DNA from: Microlunatus capsulatus
GTDB taxonomy: Bacteria > Actinomycetota > Actinomycetes > Propionibacteriales > Propionibacteriaceae
DNA length: 64,000 nt
Direction: 5' to 3'
Assembly (NCBI RefSeq): GCF_017876495.1
Contig: NZ_JAGIOB010000001.1
Span: 496,001-560,000, forward strand
A program made the position numbers and the translations under genes. The notes under the pieces are model-generated. The model did not search any database, was not told the origin of the DNA, and saw only the letters and a program-made list of their open reading frames with translations. Shown piece after piece: positions 31,491-39,304 of this stretch (position 1 is its first letter; the number at the start of each line of letters is the position of its first letter).

Positions 31491-33275
31491 ATGTGCGGAC
31501 TGGCCGGTGAGCTCCGCTTCGACGGGCGCAGCGCCGACGTGGGCGCCTGCGCCCGGATGGGCACGTGCCTGGAGCACCGCGGCCCGGACGGCGACGGGAT
31601 CTGGGCGCACGGCCCGGTCGCGCTGGCGCACCGGCGGCTGTCGATCATCGACCTCTCGGTCGCGGGCTCGCAGCCGATGGTCGACACAGCACTGGGCCTG
31701 ACCCTGGTCTTCAACGGCTGCATCTACAACTACCGCCAGCTGCGCGCCGAGCTGGAGGGGCACGGGCACCGCTTCTTCTCCACCTCCGACACCGAGGTGA
31801 TCGGCAAGGCCTACGCTCAGTGGGGGCTGGACTGCGTCGACCACTTCCTCGGGATGTTCGCGTTCGGGATCTACGAGCACCTGTCCGGCCGGCTGGTGCT
31901 GGGCCGCGACCGGCTGGGCATCAAGCCCCTCTACCTCGACCAGACGTCCGAGCGGCTCCGGTTCGCCTCGACGCTGCCCGCGCTGCTGGCCGGCGGTGGC
32001 ACCGACACCTCGCTCGACCGCGAGGCGCTGGCCCACTACCTGACCTTCCACAGCGTCGTGCCGGCCCCCCGCACCATCCTCTCCGGGGTGAAGAAGCTGC
32101 CGCCGGCGACGGTCCGCGTCGTCGAGCCGGACGGCACCTGGACCGACCGGCTCTACTGGGAGCCCACCTTCGGCCGCGACCCCGACAAGGCCGGCTGGTC
32201 CGACCGGGACTGGGAGGAGGCCCTGCTGGAGAGCCTCCGGGTGGCCGTCGACCGGCGGATGGTGTCCGACGTGCCCGTCGGCGTGCTGCTGTCGGGCGGC
32301 ATCGACTCCTCCCTCGTCGTGGCGCTGCTGGCCGAGATGGGCCAGACCGACCTCAAGACCTTCAGCATCGGCTTCGACTCCGCCGGCGGGGAGTCCGGCG
32401 ACGAGTTCGAGTACTCGACGCTGGTGGCCGAGCGCTTCGGGACCGACCACCACCGGATCTCGATCGACAGCGCCCGGCTGCTGCCCGGGATCGACGCCAC
32501 CGTCGAGGCGATGAGCGAGCCGATGGTCAGCCACGACTGCGTGGCCTTCCACCTGCTCAGCGAGGACGTCAGCCGGAGCGTCAAGGTCGTCCAGTCCGGC
32601 CAGGGCGCCGACGAGGTGCTGGGCGGCTACGACTGGTACCCGCCGCTCTCCGACGTGCCGCGCGCGGACGCCGTCGAGGCCTACTCCCGGGTGTTCTTCG
32701 ACCGCCGCTGGGACGCGATGGCCGGGGTGCTGAGCCGCGACTGGCTGCTGGACCACGACGCCCCGACAGCGTTCATCACCGAGCGCTTCGGCCGGCCGGG
32801 CGCGGACACCGCTGTCGACGCGGCGCTCCGCAACGACACCACGGTGATGCTCGTCGACGACCCGGTGAAGCGGGTCGACAACATGACGATGGCCTGGGGG
32901 CTGGAGGCCCGGGTGCCGTTCCTGGACCACGAGCTGGTCGAGCTGGCCGGCGCGATCCCGCCCGAGCTCAAGCTGGCCGACGGCGGCAAGGGCGTGCTCA
33001 AGCGGGCCAGCCGCGGTGTCGTCCCCGACGAGGTCATCGACCGGACCAAGGGCTACTTCCCGGTGCCGGCGATCCGCCAGCTGGAGGGCCCCTACCTCGA
33101 GCGGGTGCGGGACGCGCTGACCGACCCGCGGGCCCGGGAGCGCGGGCTGTTCGACCCGGCCCTGGTGCAGCGGCTGCTGGCCGACCCCAACAGCACCCGC
33201 ACGACGCTGGGCTCCAACGCCCTGTGGCAGCTGGCGCTGCTCGAGATGTGGCTGCAGAAGCACGATGTCGGCTGA
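31491..33275 (+). CDS. N-acetylglutaminylglutamine-type amidotransferase (asparagine synthase fold)
   Basis: 594 residues. The N-terminal class II glutaminase starts MCGLAGE with catalytic Cys2 and continues HRGPDGDG and FNGCIYNYRQLRAELEG. The synthetase half has the PP-loop LLSGGIDSS and QGADEVLGGY. Length, FSTSDTEVI and VPFLDHELVEL match the amidotransferase of the NAGGN osmolyte trio (TIGR03104) better than AsnB. The enzyme would amidate a C-terminal carboxylate with glutamine nitrogen. GGAGAGGA precedes the ATG. The usual partner synthetase (GNAT plus ATP-grasp) is absent; the ligase fusion upstream may take its place. The stop overlaps the S9 peptidase start. Confidence 0.88.
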   Translation: MCGLAGELRFDGRSADVGACARMGTCLEHRGPDGDGIWAHGPVALAHRRLSIIDLSVAGSQPMVDTALGLTLVFNGCIYNYRQLRAELEGHGHRFFSTSDTEVIGKAYAQWGLDCVDHFLGMFAFGIYEHLSGRLVLGRDRLGIKPLYLDQTSERLRFASTLPALLAGGGTDTSLDREALAHYLTFHSVVPAPRTILSGVKKLPPATVRVVEPDGTWTDRLYWEPTFGRDPDKAGWSDRDWEEALLESLRVAVDRRMVSDVPVGVLLSGGIDSSLVVALLAEMGQTDLKTFSIGFDSAGGESGDEFEYSTLVAERFGTDHHRISIDSARLLPGIDATVEAMSEPMVSHDCVAFHLLSEDVSRSVKVVQSGQGADEVLGGYDWYPPLSDVPRADAVEAYSRVFFDRRWDAMAGVLSRDWLLDHDAPTAFITERFGRPGADTAVDAALRNDTTVMLVDDPVKRVDNMTMAWGLEARVPFLDHELVELAGAIPPELKLADGGKGVLKRASRGVVPDEVIDRTKGYFPVPAIRQLEGPYLERVRDALTDPRARERGLFDPALVQRLLADPNSTRTTLGSNALWQLALLEMWLQKHDVG

Positions 33276-35124
33276 GGCGGGGACGGCGCCCGCCGGCCCG
33301 GTCGCGCTGGCGCACGCCCTCGTCGACGCCTGGGGCAGCTGGGGCCCGACCCTGGACCCGGACTGCCGCCGGATCGCCTTCGTCAGCGACCGCAGCGGGA
33401 CCCCCTGCGTCTGGGTGGACGACCTGCCGGTCGACGGCGCGGAGCCGGCCCCGGTGCGGCTCGCGCTGTCGGAGGACCCCGTCGTCGCCGTCAGCTGGTC
33501 GGCCGACGGCGGCTGGCTCGCCGTCTGCGTGGCCACCGACGGCGGCGTCCGTACCCAGGTGTGGGTGGTCCGGCCCGACGGCAGCCAGGCCCGTCGGCTG
33601 GCGGGCTCCCGGGAGACGCACGCCGAGCTGGGCCCCTGGACGCGCAGCGGGCACCGCGTCGTCGTCACGGTGCCGGGCGAGGCGGCGGGCGAGCCGACCA
33701 CCTGCTACCTGGCCGACCCGGCGACCGGGGTGCTCACCGCTCTCGCCGTCGGCGAGCTGATCAGCGTCCTCGACCTCAGCGTCGACCAGGAGCACGTGAT
33801 CCTCAAGGACGGGCAGCGCGGGAAGCAGTTCTGCGTCGTCGTCGACCGCGACGCCGACGAGGACCACCCGCTGCTGCCCTACCCGGCGACCGGCTCGACC
33901 GACCGCGCGATCATCCGGCCCGCGCCCCCCGGCGACGCGTCCGCGCTGGTCGCCTACGTCGCCACCGACGCCGGGCTCCCCCGCCGCCAGGTGGTGGCCG
34001 TGCCGCTGGGCCCCGAGGGCTGGCGCGGGCAGACCGGCGTGCTCGCCCCGCGCGAGGACGCCGAGCTGGAGGGCCTCGACGCCGACGACGCCGGCCGGCT
34101 GCTGCTGCTGGTCTGGAACGTGGCGGGGACCAGCGAGCTGCAGCTCTACGACACCGCGACCGGCGCCCTGCGGGCGGTGCCTGGGATGCCGGGCGCGGTG
34201 GTCAGCGGCGCCCTGCTCAGCCGCGACGGCTCGCTGGTGCTGATGGCCGTCGAGGGTCCGGAGCGACCGCGCGAGCTGTGGACCGTCGCCGTCGCCACCC
34301 TGGCCTGGCGGCGCGTCACCGACGTGCCCGCCCTGCCGGACGTGCCGCTGGTGGTGCCGACGCTGGAGCACCTGGTGGGCCGCGACGGCCTGCCGCTGAC
34401 GGGCTGGCTGTACCGGGTGCCCGGGTCGACCGGACCCGGGCCGGCGCTGGTGAGCCTGCACGGCGGGCCGGAGGCGCAGGAGCGGCCGACCTTCAACCCG
34501 CAGCACCAGGCCGTGGTGGCCGCCGGGATCACCGTCTTCGCCCCGAACATCCGCGGCTCGTCGGGTTTCGGCCGCGCCTTCGTGCACGCCGACGACGTCC
34601 GCGGCCGGCGCGACGCGTTCGACGACGTCCTCGCCTGCCGCGACCACCTGCTGGCGACCGACGTCGCCGACCCCCGGCGGATCGCCGTCGGCGGCCGGTC
34701 CTACGGGGGCTACCTGACGCTGGCGATGCTGGCCTTCTCCCCCGGCATCTTCGCCGCCGGCGTCGACATCTGCGGCATGTCGGACCTGCACACCTTCTAC
34801 CGCGACACCGAGCCCTGGATCGCCGCGGCGGCGGTCAGCAAGTACGGCCACCCCGAGCACGACTACGCGCTCCTCCGGGCGCTGTCCCCGCTGCACTTCG
34901 CCACCAACATCGCGGTCCCGCTGCTGGTGGTGCACGGCGAGCTCGACACCAACGTGCCGCTCGGCGAGGCCACCCAGGTGGTCGCCGCCCTGCGCGCGCT
35001 CGGCCGCCCGGTGGAGTACCTGGAGCTGGCCGGCGAGGGCCACGAGTACCGCCGGGCCGACTCGCGGCGGCAGCTGGACGAGCGGCTGCTGCAGTTCCTC
35101 ACCCGCGTGCTCGCCGGCGGCTGA
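33265..35124 (+). CDS. S9-family prolyl oligopeptidase-like hydrolase
   Basis: 619 residues, no signal peptide. The first ~370 residues form repeated beta-propeller strands, and the last 250 are an alpha/beta hydrolase with nucleophile Ser in GGRSYGGYL, Asp in GELDTNVPL and His in GEGHEYRR. It should cleave short peptides or acyl-amino acids in the cytoplasm. Its ATG overlaps the end of the amidotransferase by 11 bases, so both are translated together. In the canonical NAGGN trio the third gene is an M42-type hydrolase, so this protein may play the analogous recycling or processing role. Confidence 0.9.
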   Translation: MSAEAGTAPAGPVALAHALVDAWGSWGPTLDPDCRRIAFVSDRSGTPCVWVDDLPVDGAEPAPVRLALSEDPVVAVSWSADGGWLAVCVATDGGVRTQVWVVRPDGSQARRLAGSRETHAELGPWTRSGHRVVVTVPGEAAGEPTTCYLADPATGVLTALAVGELISVLDLSVDQEHVILKDGQRGKQFCVVVDRDADEDHPLLPYPATGSTDRAIIRPAPPGDASALVAYVATDAGLPRRQVVAVPLGPEGWRGQTGVLAPREDAELEGLDADDAGRLLLLVWNVAGTSELQLYDTATGALRAVPGMPGAVVSGALLSRDGSLVLMAVEGPERPRELWTVAVATLAWRRVTDVPALPDVPLVVPTLEHLVGRDGLPLTGWLYRVPGSTGPGPALVSLHGGPEAQERPTFNPQHQAVVAAGITVFAPNIRGSSGFGRAFVHADDVRGRRDAFDDVLACRDHLLATDVADPRRIAVGGRSYGGYLTLAMLAFSPGIFAAGVDICGMSDLHTFYRDTEPWIAAAAVSKYGHPEHDYALLRALSPLHFATNIAVPLLVVHGELDTNVPLGEATQVVAALRALGRPVEYLELAGEGHEYRRADSRRQLDERLLQFLTRVLAGG

Positions 35125-35137
35125 GGCCGGCGTCCGG

Positions 35138-35143
35138 CAGACT
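35138..35143 (+). promoter_or_regulatory. -10-like hexamer (CAGACT) of membrane protein gene
   Basis: CAGACT ends exactly 6 bases before the GTG at 35150, the leaderless spacing used by neighbouring genes, though the first base deviates from TAnnnT. Confidence 0.35.
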
Positions 35144-35149
35144 GGCGCG

Positions 35150-36610
35150 GTGCCCGAGCCGACCGCCCCGCGCCGACCCCGCCCGTCGGCGTCGGCGGAG
35201 GCCGCCGCGGCGCTGCTGGAGCTCTGGTCGCTGGTCCGGACGACGGGCCGGTTGTGGCGTCGCACGTGGTGGCAGACCGGCGCCTGGTTCTGCCTCGGCT
35301 GGGCGGTGCACACGCTGGGCCTGCTGGCCTCGGCCCGGCTGGGCGCCGCGCACGGCGGGCTGGCGCTCGTGGCCTTCGTCATCGGGGTGGTCGCCACGCT
35401 GGTCGCGCTGGTGCTGATGATCCACGCTGTCGAGCCGCACCTGCGCACGGCGTCAGGGCCGCCGGCGGACCCCGTCGCGCTGACCAGCGCCCGGGTGCCC
35501 GCGCAGGTCTTCGCGCGGGAGCGCGCGGTGGACGTCGTCGCCGCCGCCGTGGGCCCCTTCCTGGCCGTGTACGCCGTCTGGGGCTTCGTCGACGACCAGG
35601 TGCGGGAGCTGTTCGCCGCCAACTACGCCGTCCAGGGGCTGGGCGGGGTGCTGAACTTCTCCATCAACCTGAGCCCGGACCGGTGGCGCTTCTTCGCGGC
35701 CGCCGCCGCCGTGGCCTGGGTCGCGAAGCAGGGGCTGGGCCTGCTGACGGCCGGCGGACGCCGGAGGGGGCTCGCCCTGCTCGGGGTCCTCGCGGAGGCG
35801 CTCTGGGTGTTCGGCCTGTTCGCGGTGGCGATCATCGCCACCCGCGCCGGGCTGGTGTGGCTGCGGACGCGGGCGGCCTGGGTGGGGTTGCAGGACGGCT
35901 GGCAGGGCCTGCTCGGGCTGCTGCCGGACTGGCACCTGCCGTTCGGGCTGACCGTGCCGCAGGCGCTGGACCGGGCCGTCGAGCTGCTCGTGGGCACCGT
36001 GGTGCCGGGGGCCTGGACGGCGGTGGCGCTGCCGCTGGTCTGGCTGGCGCTGACGGCGACGGTGCTCGGCTGGCGCGAGTTCGGCGGCGCCGACGCGCTC
36101 GCGGGCACCCGGCTCGAGCGGCCCGCCGCCCGTCTGGTCCTCGGGCGCCGGACCCGGGTGCTGGCGGCCCTGGCCACCGACGACCTGCGCACGAAGTACC
36201 TGCCGGTGCTGCAGGCGCTGCGGCTGGTCGCCCGGGCCGGACCGCGCTTCGTCGGCGTCTACCTGGTGCTCGCCACCGTGCTGACGGCCGCCCAGGCCGG
36301 GTTCGACATCGCCGTCACGGTCCTGGTGGGCCCGCGCGGCGCGGACACGGCCCTGCTCGTCGACCCCTTCGCGGTGCTGGTGTCGGGGCTGTTGTTCACC
36401 CCGGTGGCGATCGCCCTCTACGCCGCCGCGTTCGACGAGGCCCTGACGGCGGCCCTGCGGCGGAGTCCCCCGGAACCCAGTGACGGTGCGGTGGACCTGG
36501 AACGGCGCCCCGGGACGGCCGGCGCTGTCACGGTCTCACCTCCAGCCGGGTCCGGTCGTCCTCCAGCGACAGCCGCCAGCGGACCTGGTCGGCGTAGCGG
36601 GCGGGGATGA
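35150..36610 (+). CDS. Polytopic membrane protein of unknown function
   Basis: 486 residues with about seven to eight hydrophobic segments from residue ~45 to ~430 and short basic loops (WLRTRAAW, AGGRRRGLAL). The N-terminal 25 residues and the last ~45 are Pro/Ala/Gly-rich and probably disordered. No catalytic motif or known family is recognised. The 3' end runs 83 bases into the convergent gene at 36528-37079, so the last ~28 codons are antisense to it. It follows the S9 peptidase by 25 bases but seems to have its own -10 site. Confidence 0.7.
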   Translation: MPEPTAPRRPRPSASAEAAAALLELWSLVRTTGRLWRRTWWQTGAWFCLGWAVHTLGLLASARLGAAHGGLALVAFVIGVVATLVALVLMIHAVEPHLRTASGPPADPVALTSARVPAQVFARERAVDVVAAAVGPFLAVYAVWGFVDDQVRELFAANYAVQGLGGVLNFSINLSPDRWRFFAAAAAVAWVAKQGLGLLTAGGRRRGLALLGVLAEALWVFGLFAVAIIATRAGLVWLRTRAAWVGLQDGWQGLLGLLPDWHLPFGLTVPQALDRAVELLVGTVVPGAWTAVALPLVWLALTATVLGWREFGGADALAGTRLERPAARLVLGRRTRVLAALATDDLRTKYLPVLQALRLVARAGPRFVGVYLVLATVLTAAQAGFDIAVTVLVGPRGADTALLVDPFAVLVSGLLFTPVAIALYAAAFDEALTAALRRSPPEPSDGAVDLERRPGTAGAVTVSPPAGSGRPPATAASGPGRRSGRG

Positions 36611-37079
36611 GGAAGCTCGCCCCGATCTGGCGGGGCTCGCCGGGCCGGATCGGGTCCGACGCGTCGTCCCCGCAGGTCGACGCCTCGGGCCGGCGCAGCC
36701 GGTAGCCCAGCTCGTCGTCGGTGTCCCAGACCGAGCCGTCGTCGGCGACCAGTGTGCTGGTGCAGAAGTGGCGCTCCAGGTCGACGGTGGCGTCCACCCG
36801 CTGGGTGAAGACGACGAGCACGAGGACCGAGCCGGCCGGTCCGGCGACGTCGGGGTCGCCCGCCTCGGCCGCCGGCAGCGCGGCGGCGGTCGTGACGGCG
36901 TCGACGACCACCGTGGTGCCGCCCAGGACGGCCGTCTCCCCCACACGGGCGGTCGACGTCACCGGCGGGGTCGCGTCCCGGGTGGACAGCACGCCCTGCG
37001 CGCCGGCCGCGACCAGGGCCAGCACCAGGGCGGCGGCGAAGCCGGCGCGCGGGGAGCGCCACCGGGCGGCCGGCGTCAC
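36528..37079 (-). CDS. Membrane-anchored extracytoplasmic protein, unknown (third of trio)
   Basis: 183 residues: a basic start, one hydrophobic segment (FAAALVLALVAAGAQGVL) and an outer beta-rich domain with LVLVVFTQRVDATVD and two cysteines (FCTSTL, ASTCGD) that could pair. The layout resembles DUF4352-like immunoglobulin-fold exported proteins, which is a weak match by eye. The GTG at 37079 overlaps the stop of the gene before it. It is last in a three-gene chain of similar design. Confidence 0.65.
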   Translation of the reverse strand: MTPAARWRSPRAGFAAALVLALVAAGAQGVLSTRDATPPVTSTARVGETAVLGGTTVVVDAVTTAAALPAAEAGDPDVAGPAGSVLVLVVFTQRVDATVDLERHFCTSTLVADDGSVWDTDDELGYRLRRPEASTCGDDASDPIRPGEPRQIGASFLIPARYADQVRWRLSLEDDRTRLEVRP

Positions 37080-37639
37080 GGGGTGACCTCGAGCAGCGGC
37101 TCGGTGACGGAGACGGGGCCGGGCTCGGGCGGGCCGTCGGTGCGCAGGGCGAGGTCGACGCGGACCGCCCGGCTGTAGACGTCGTAGGCGCCCTGCTCGG
37201 AGTCGACGACCAGGCGGGCGCCCGCCACCCGCGCGTCGGGCACCTCGAAGACCAGCGTGCCGACCCGGGTGAAGCCGGGCTGGGTCGTGGTCAGCGCGGG
37301 GACCTCGGGGCGCGCCTCGTAGCGGTGGCCGTCGCGGGTCTCCAGCCGCACCGAGCGGAAGGCGACGGACTCTCCCCTGACGGCGGCGCGGACGTCGACG
37401 AGGACGAGGGTGGCTCCGCTGTCGAGCTGGCGCTCGGTCGCCGTGGTCACCGACCGGCTGCGCCGCACCCGCTCGACCAGGACCTCGACGTGGTCCAGCC
37501 GGCCGACCTGCCCGACGGCGACGTCGGCGTGGGCGCGGCGGACGTCGGCGGCCGGGTCGGGTGCGGTGGCGCTGACGAGGACGACGACCAGCAGGCAGAC
37601 GAGCAGCGTCGCCCAGCCGGCGCGGACCCGGCGGGTCAC
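37076..37639 (-). CDS. Membrane-anchored extracytoplasmic protein, unknown (second of trio)
   Basis: 187 residues: N-terminal helix (WATLLVCLLVVVLVSATA) and an outer domain whose strands read LVLVDVRAAVRGESVAFRS and TRDGHRYEA, again DUF4352-like in general appearance. GTG at 37639 and the stop at 37076 both overlap neighbours by four bases. It probably works in one membrane complex with the other two products; no function is known. Confidence 0.65.
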   Translation of the reverse strand: MTRRVRAGWATLLVCLLVVVLVSATAPDPAADVRRAHADVAVGQVGRLDHVEVLVERVRRSRSVTTATERQLDSGATLVLVDVRAAVRGESVAFRSVRLETRDGHRYEARPEVPALTTTQPGFTRVGTLVFEVPDARVAGARLVVDSEQGAYDVYSRAVRVDLALRTDGPPEPGPVSVTEPLLEVTP

Positions 37640-38214
37640 CGGACCGTCCGCTGGTCGGGCAGGGCCAGGTCGACGTGCCGGGACGGCGACGGCCGGACCT
37701 CCCACGCGTCACCGGTCAGGTAGTTGTCCCGCTCCTCCTCGTCGCGGACCAGCACGCGGACGGTGCCCGGCGCCCGCGCGGGCGCGTCGGGCCAGGCGAG
37801 CTCGAGGGTGAGCTCCTGGCCGACGCCGGGGTCGAGGTTGCCGTCCCGGTCGCCGTCGGTGAGCGGCGTGGCGTCCAGCGGCGGCAGGCCGGGCGGGAGC
37901 TGGACGGTGACCATCGACGTCGGGAGCCCGTAGGCGGTCTCCTCGCCGTCGAAGGTGGCCCGCAGGTGCAGGCGCACCCGGGGCGGCTCCGAGGCGGGGT
38001 CGTAGTCGTTGCCGTCGACCAGCGCGGCGTCGCGGACCACGAGCACCCAGCGGGACAGGGCGAGCTCCTCCCCGGGCTCCGCCGCCCGGCCCTGCGCCCC
38101 GGTGACCTTGTCGAGGCCGCCGCTCACCGCTAGCACGACGACGGCCAGCACCAGCACGGCCGCCGGCACCAGCCAGAGCCGCACGGCCGTCCAGGTCTGC
38201 GTGATGCCTCTCAT
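37636..38214 (-). CDS. Membrane-anchored extracytoplasmic protein, unknown (first of trio)
   Basis: 192 residues with a single helix (LVPAAVLVLAVVVLAVSGG) and an outer domain rich in Asp (NDYDPASEPP, TDGDRDGNLDPGVG), the latter looking like a possible calcium-binding loop. It heads the three-gene chain; TAGGGT lies 8 bases before its ATG. Together the three genes look like paralogues or partners that scaffold something at the outer membrane face. No recognised family. Confidence 0.65.
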   Translation of the reverse strand: MRGITQTWTAVRLWLVPAAVLVLAVVVLAVSGGLDKVTGAQGRAAEPGEELALSRWVLVVRDAALVDGNDYDPASEPPRVRLHLRATFDGEETAYGLPTSMVTVQLPPGLPPLDATPLTDGDRDGNLDPGVGQELTLELAWPDAPARAPGTVRVLVRDEEERDNYLTGDAWEVRPSPSRHVDLALPDQRTVR

Positions 38215-38222
38215 CGCCGGTC

Positions 38223-38228
38223 ACCCTA
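38223..38228 (-). promoter_or_regulatory. -10 hexamer (TAGGGT) of membrane-anchored trio
   Basis: TAGGGT on the minus strand ends 8 bases before the ATG at 38214, fitting a leaderless start of the three-gene transcript. Confidence 0.5.
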
Positions 38229-39179
38229 ACCGGGGGAACGGCCGTCCACTGCGCACTCCAGCAGGTCGAAGGCGTGCGCCAGCCTGCTGCGGCGCGCACT
38301 CGACGAGAACAGCTGCGACCACTCGGACGACAGGACGGGGTCGGGACCGGTGTAGCCGGCGCTCCGCAGCGCGCGCAGGACGCGACCGATCAGCGCGCGG
38401 GGGTGCGTCATCGCCTCCGACGTCACCCGGAGCAGGGCCCAGCCCTCCGCCGCGAGCGCCTCCTGGCGGGCGATGTCGCGGTTCCACTGGCTCCGGTCGC
38501 GGCGGTGCTGGTCGCCCTCGTACTCCAGGACGAGGCGGTGGCGCCGGAGCACGAGGTCGACCCGCGCCAGGGGCTCGACGGCCGAGCCGACCGTGATGTT
38601 CGGCTCGGGCTCGGGCAGCCCGGCGAGCACGAGGCAGAGCCGCAGCTCGGTCTCCTGGGCGGACTCCACCCGGGGCCGGACGAGGTGGGCGGCCCTCCTG
38701 GCCGCGCGGGCACCACGACCCCGCCACGCCGTCGTGGCCTCGACCAGCCCGTCGGCGGTCACGAGACCGCGCCGCACGAGCTGGTCCCCGACGGCGACGA
38801 GCTCGACGAGGTCGACCAGCGGTGCGGCGGACAGGAAGGCGTCGAGGACGGGGACGACGCCCTCGCACCCGCTCGGCAGCCGCGCCGTCCGGCTGACGAA
38901 CAGTCCGGGACGGCGGACCTGGTGCGGGTGAGCGGTGATGAAGCGCAGCGGCCGCAGCGGTCCCGCGGGCACTCCGACCAGGCGCAGCGCTGTCACGCTG
39001 GTGGCCAAGGCGTCGGGCGGCAGGAGCGCACGGGCGCCGTCGACGAGCACGGGCAGGGTCAGGTCCGTCGTCGCCGGTAGGTGCACCCCCGGGAACAGGC
39101 GCCGCGACGAGGGGCCGGCCAGCCGACCGCGCGTCCAGCCCGCCGCCAGTGCCTCGGCGGTGGTCAGCGGGCGCGGCAC
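38226..39179 (-). CDS. DUF559/Vsr-like nuclease-fold protein with AbiEi-like N-terminus
   Basis: 317 residues. The N-terminus (LTTAEALAAGWTRGRLAG then FPGVHLP) recalls the winged-helix start of AbiEi-type proteins. The C-terminus is a very-short-patch-repair-like endonuclease fold: RVDLVL, then LEYEGDQHRRD and GWALLRV, supplying the D...E-x-E residues. Such proteins are common and variable in actinobacteria and no biological role is settled. The last codons overlap the promoter hexamer of the membrane-anchored trio and contain an 18-base sequence nearly identical to an arm of the palindrome at 39247-39303. Confidence 0.75.
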   Translation of the reverse strand: MPRPLTTAEALAAGWTRGRLAGPSSRRLFPGVHLPATTDLTLPVLVDGARALLPPDALATSVTALRLVGVPAGPLRPLRFITAHPHQVRRPGLFVSRTARLPSGCEGVVPVLDAFLSAAPLVDLVELVAVGDQLVRRGLVTADGLVEATTAWRGRGARAARRAAHLVRPRVESAQETELRLCLVLAGLPEPEPNITVGSAVEPLARVDLVLRRHRLVLEYEGDQHRRDRSQWNRDIARQEALAAEGWALLRVTSEAMTHPRALIGRVLRALRSAGYTGPDPVLSSEWSQLFSSSARRSRLAHAFDLLECAVDGRSPG

Positions 39180-39246
39180 CCCACCAGCGTCACCGGTCCC
39201 GACGTCGGGCGCGCGATCCGGTCAGCGATCTGTGGACGACGGCGAG

Positions 39247-39303
39247 CGACTGCGCGCTCCAGCAGGCGTCGGGGTCTCCCGAACCTGCTGGAGCGCGCAG
39301 TCG
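39247..39303. terminator. 20-bp perfect palindrome, terminator of gatCAB
   Basis: Arms 39247-39266 and 39284-39303 are exact reverse complements (core ACTGCGCGCTCCAGCAGG) with a 17-base loop. It begins 2 bases from the gatB stop, so it should end that operon. The same arm, with one change, is inside the DUF559 gene at 38248-38265. Confidence 0.75.
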
Positions 39304-39304
39304 G

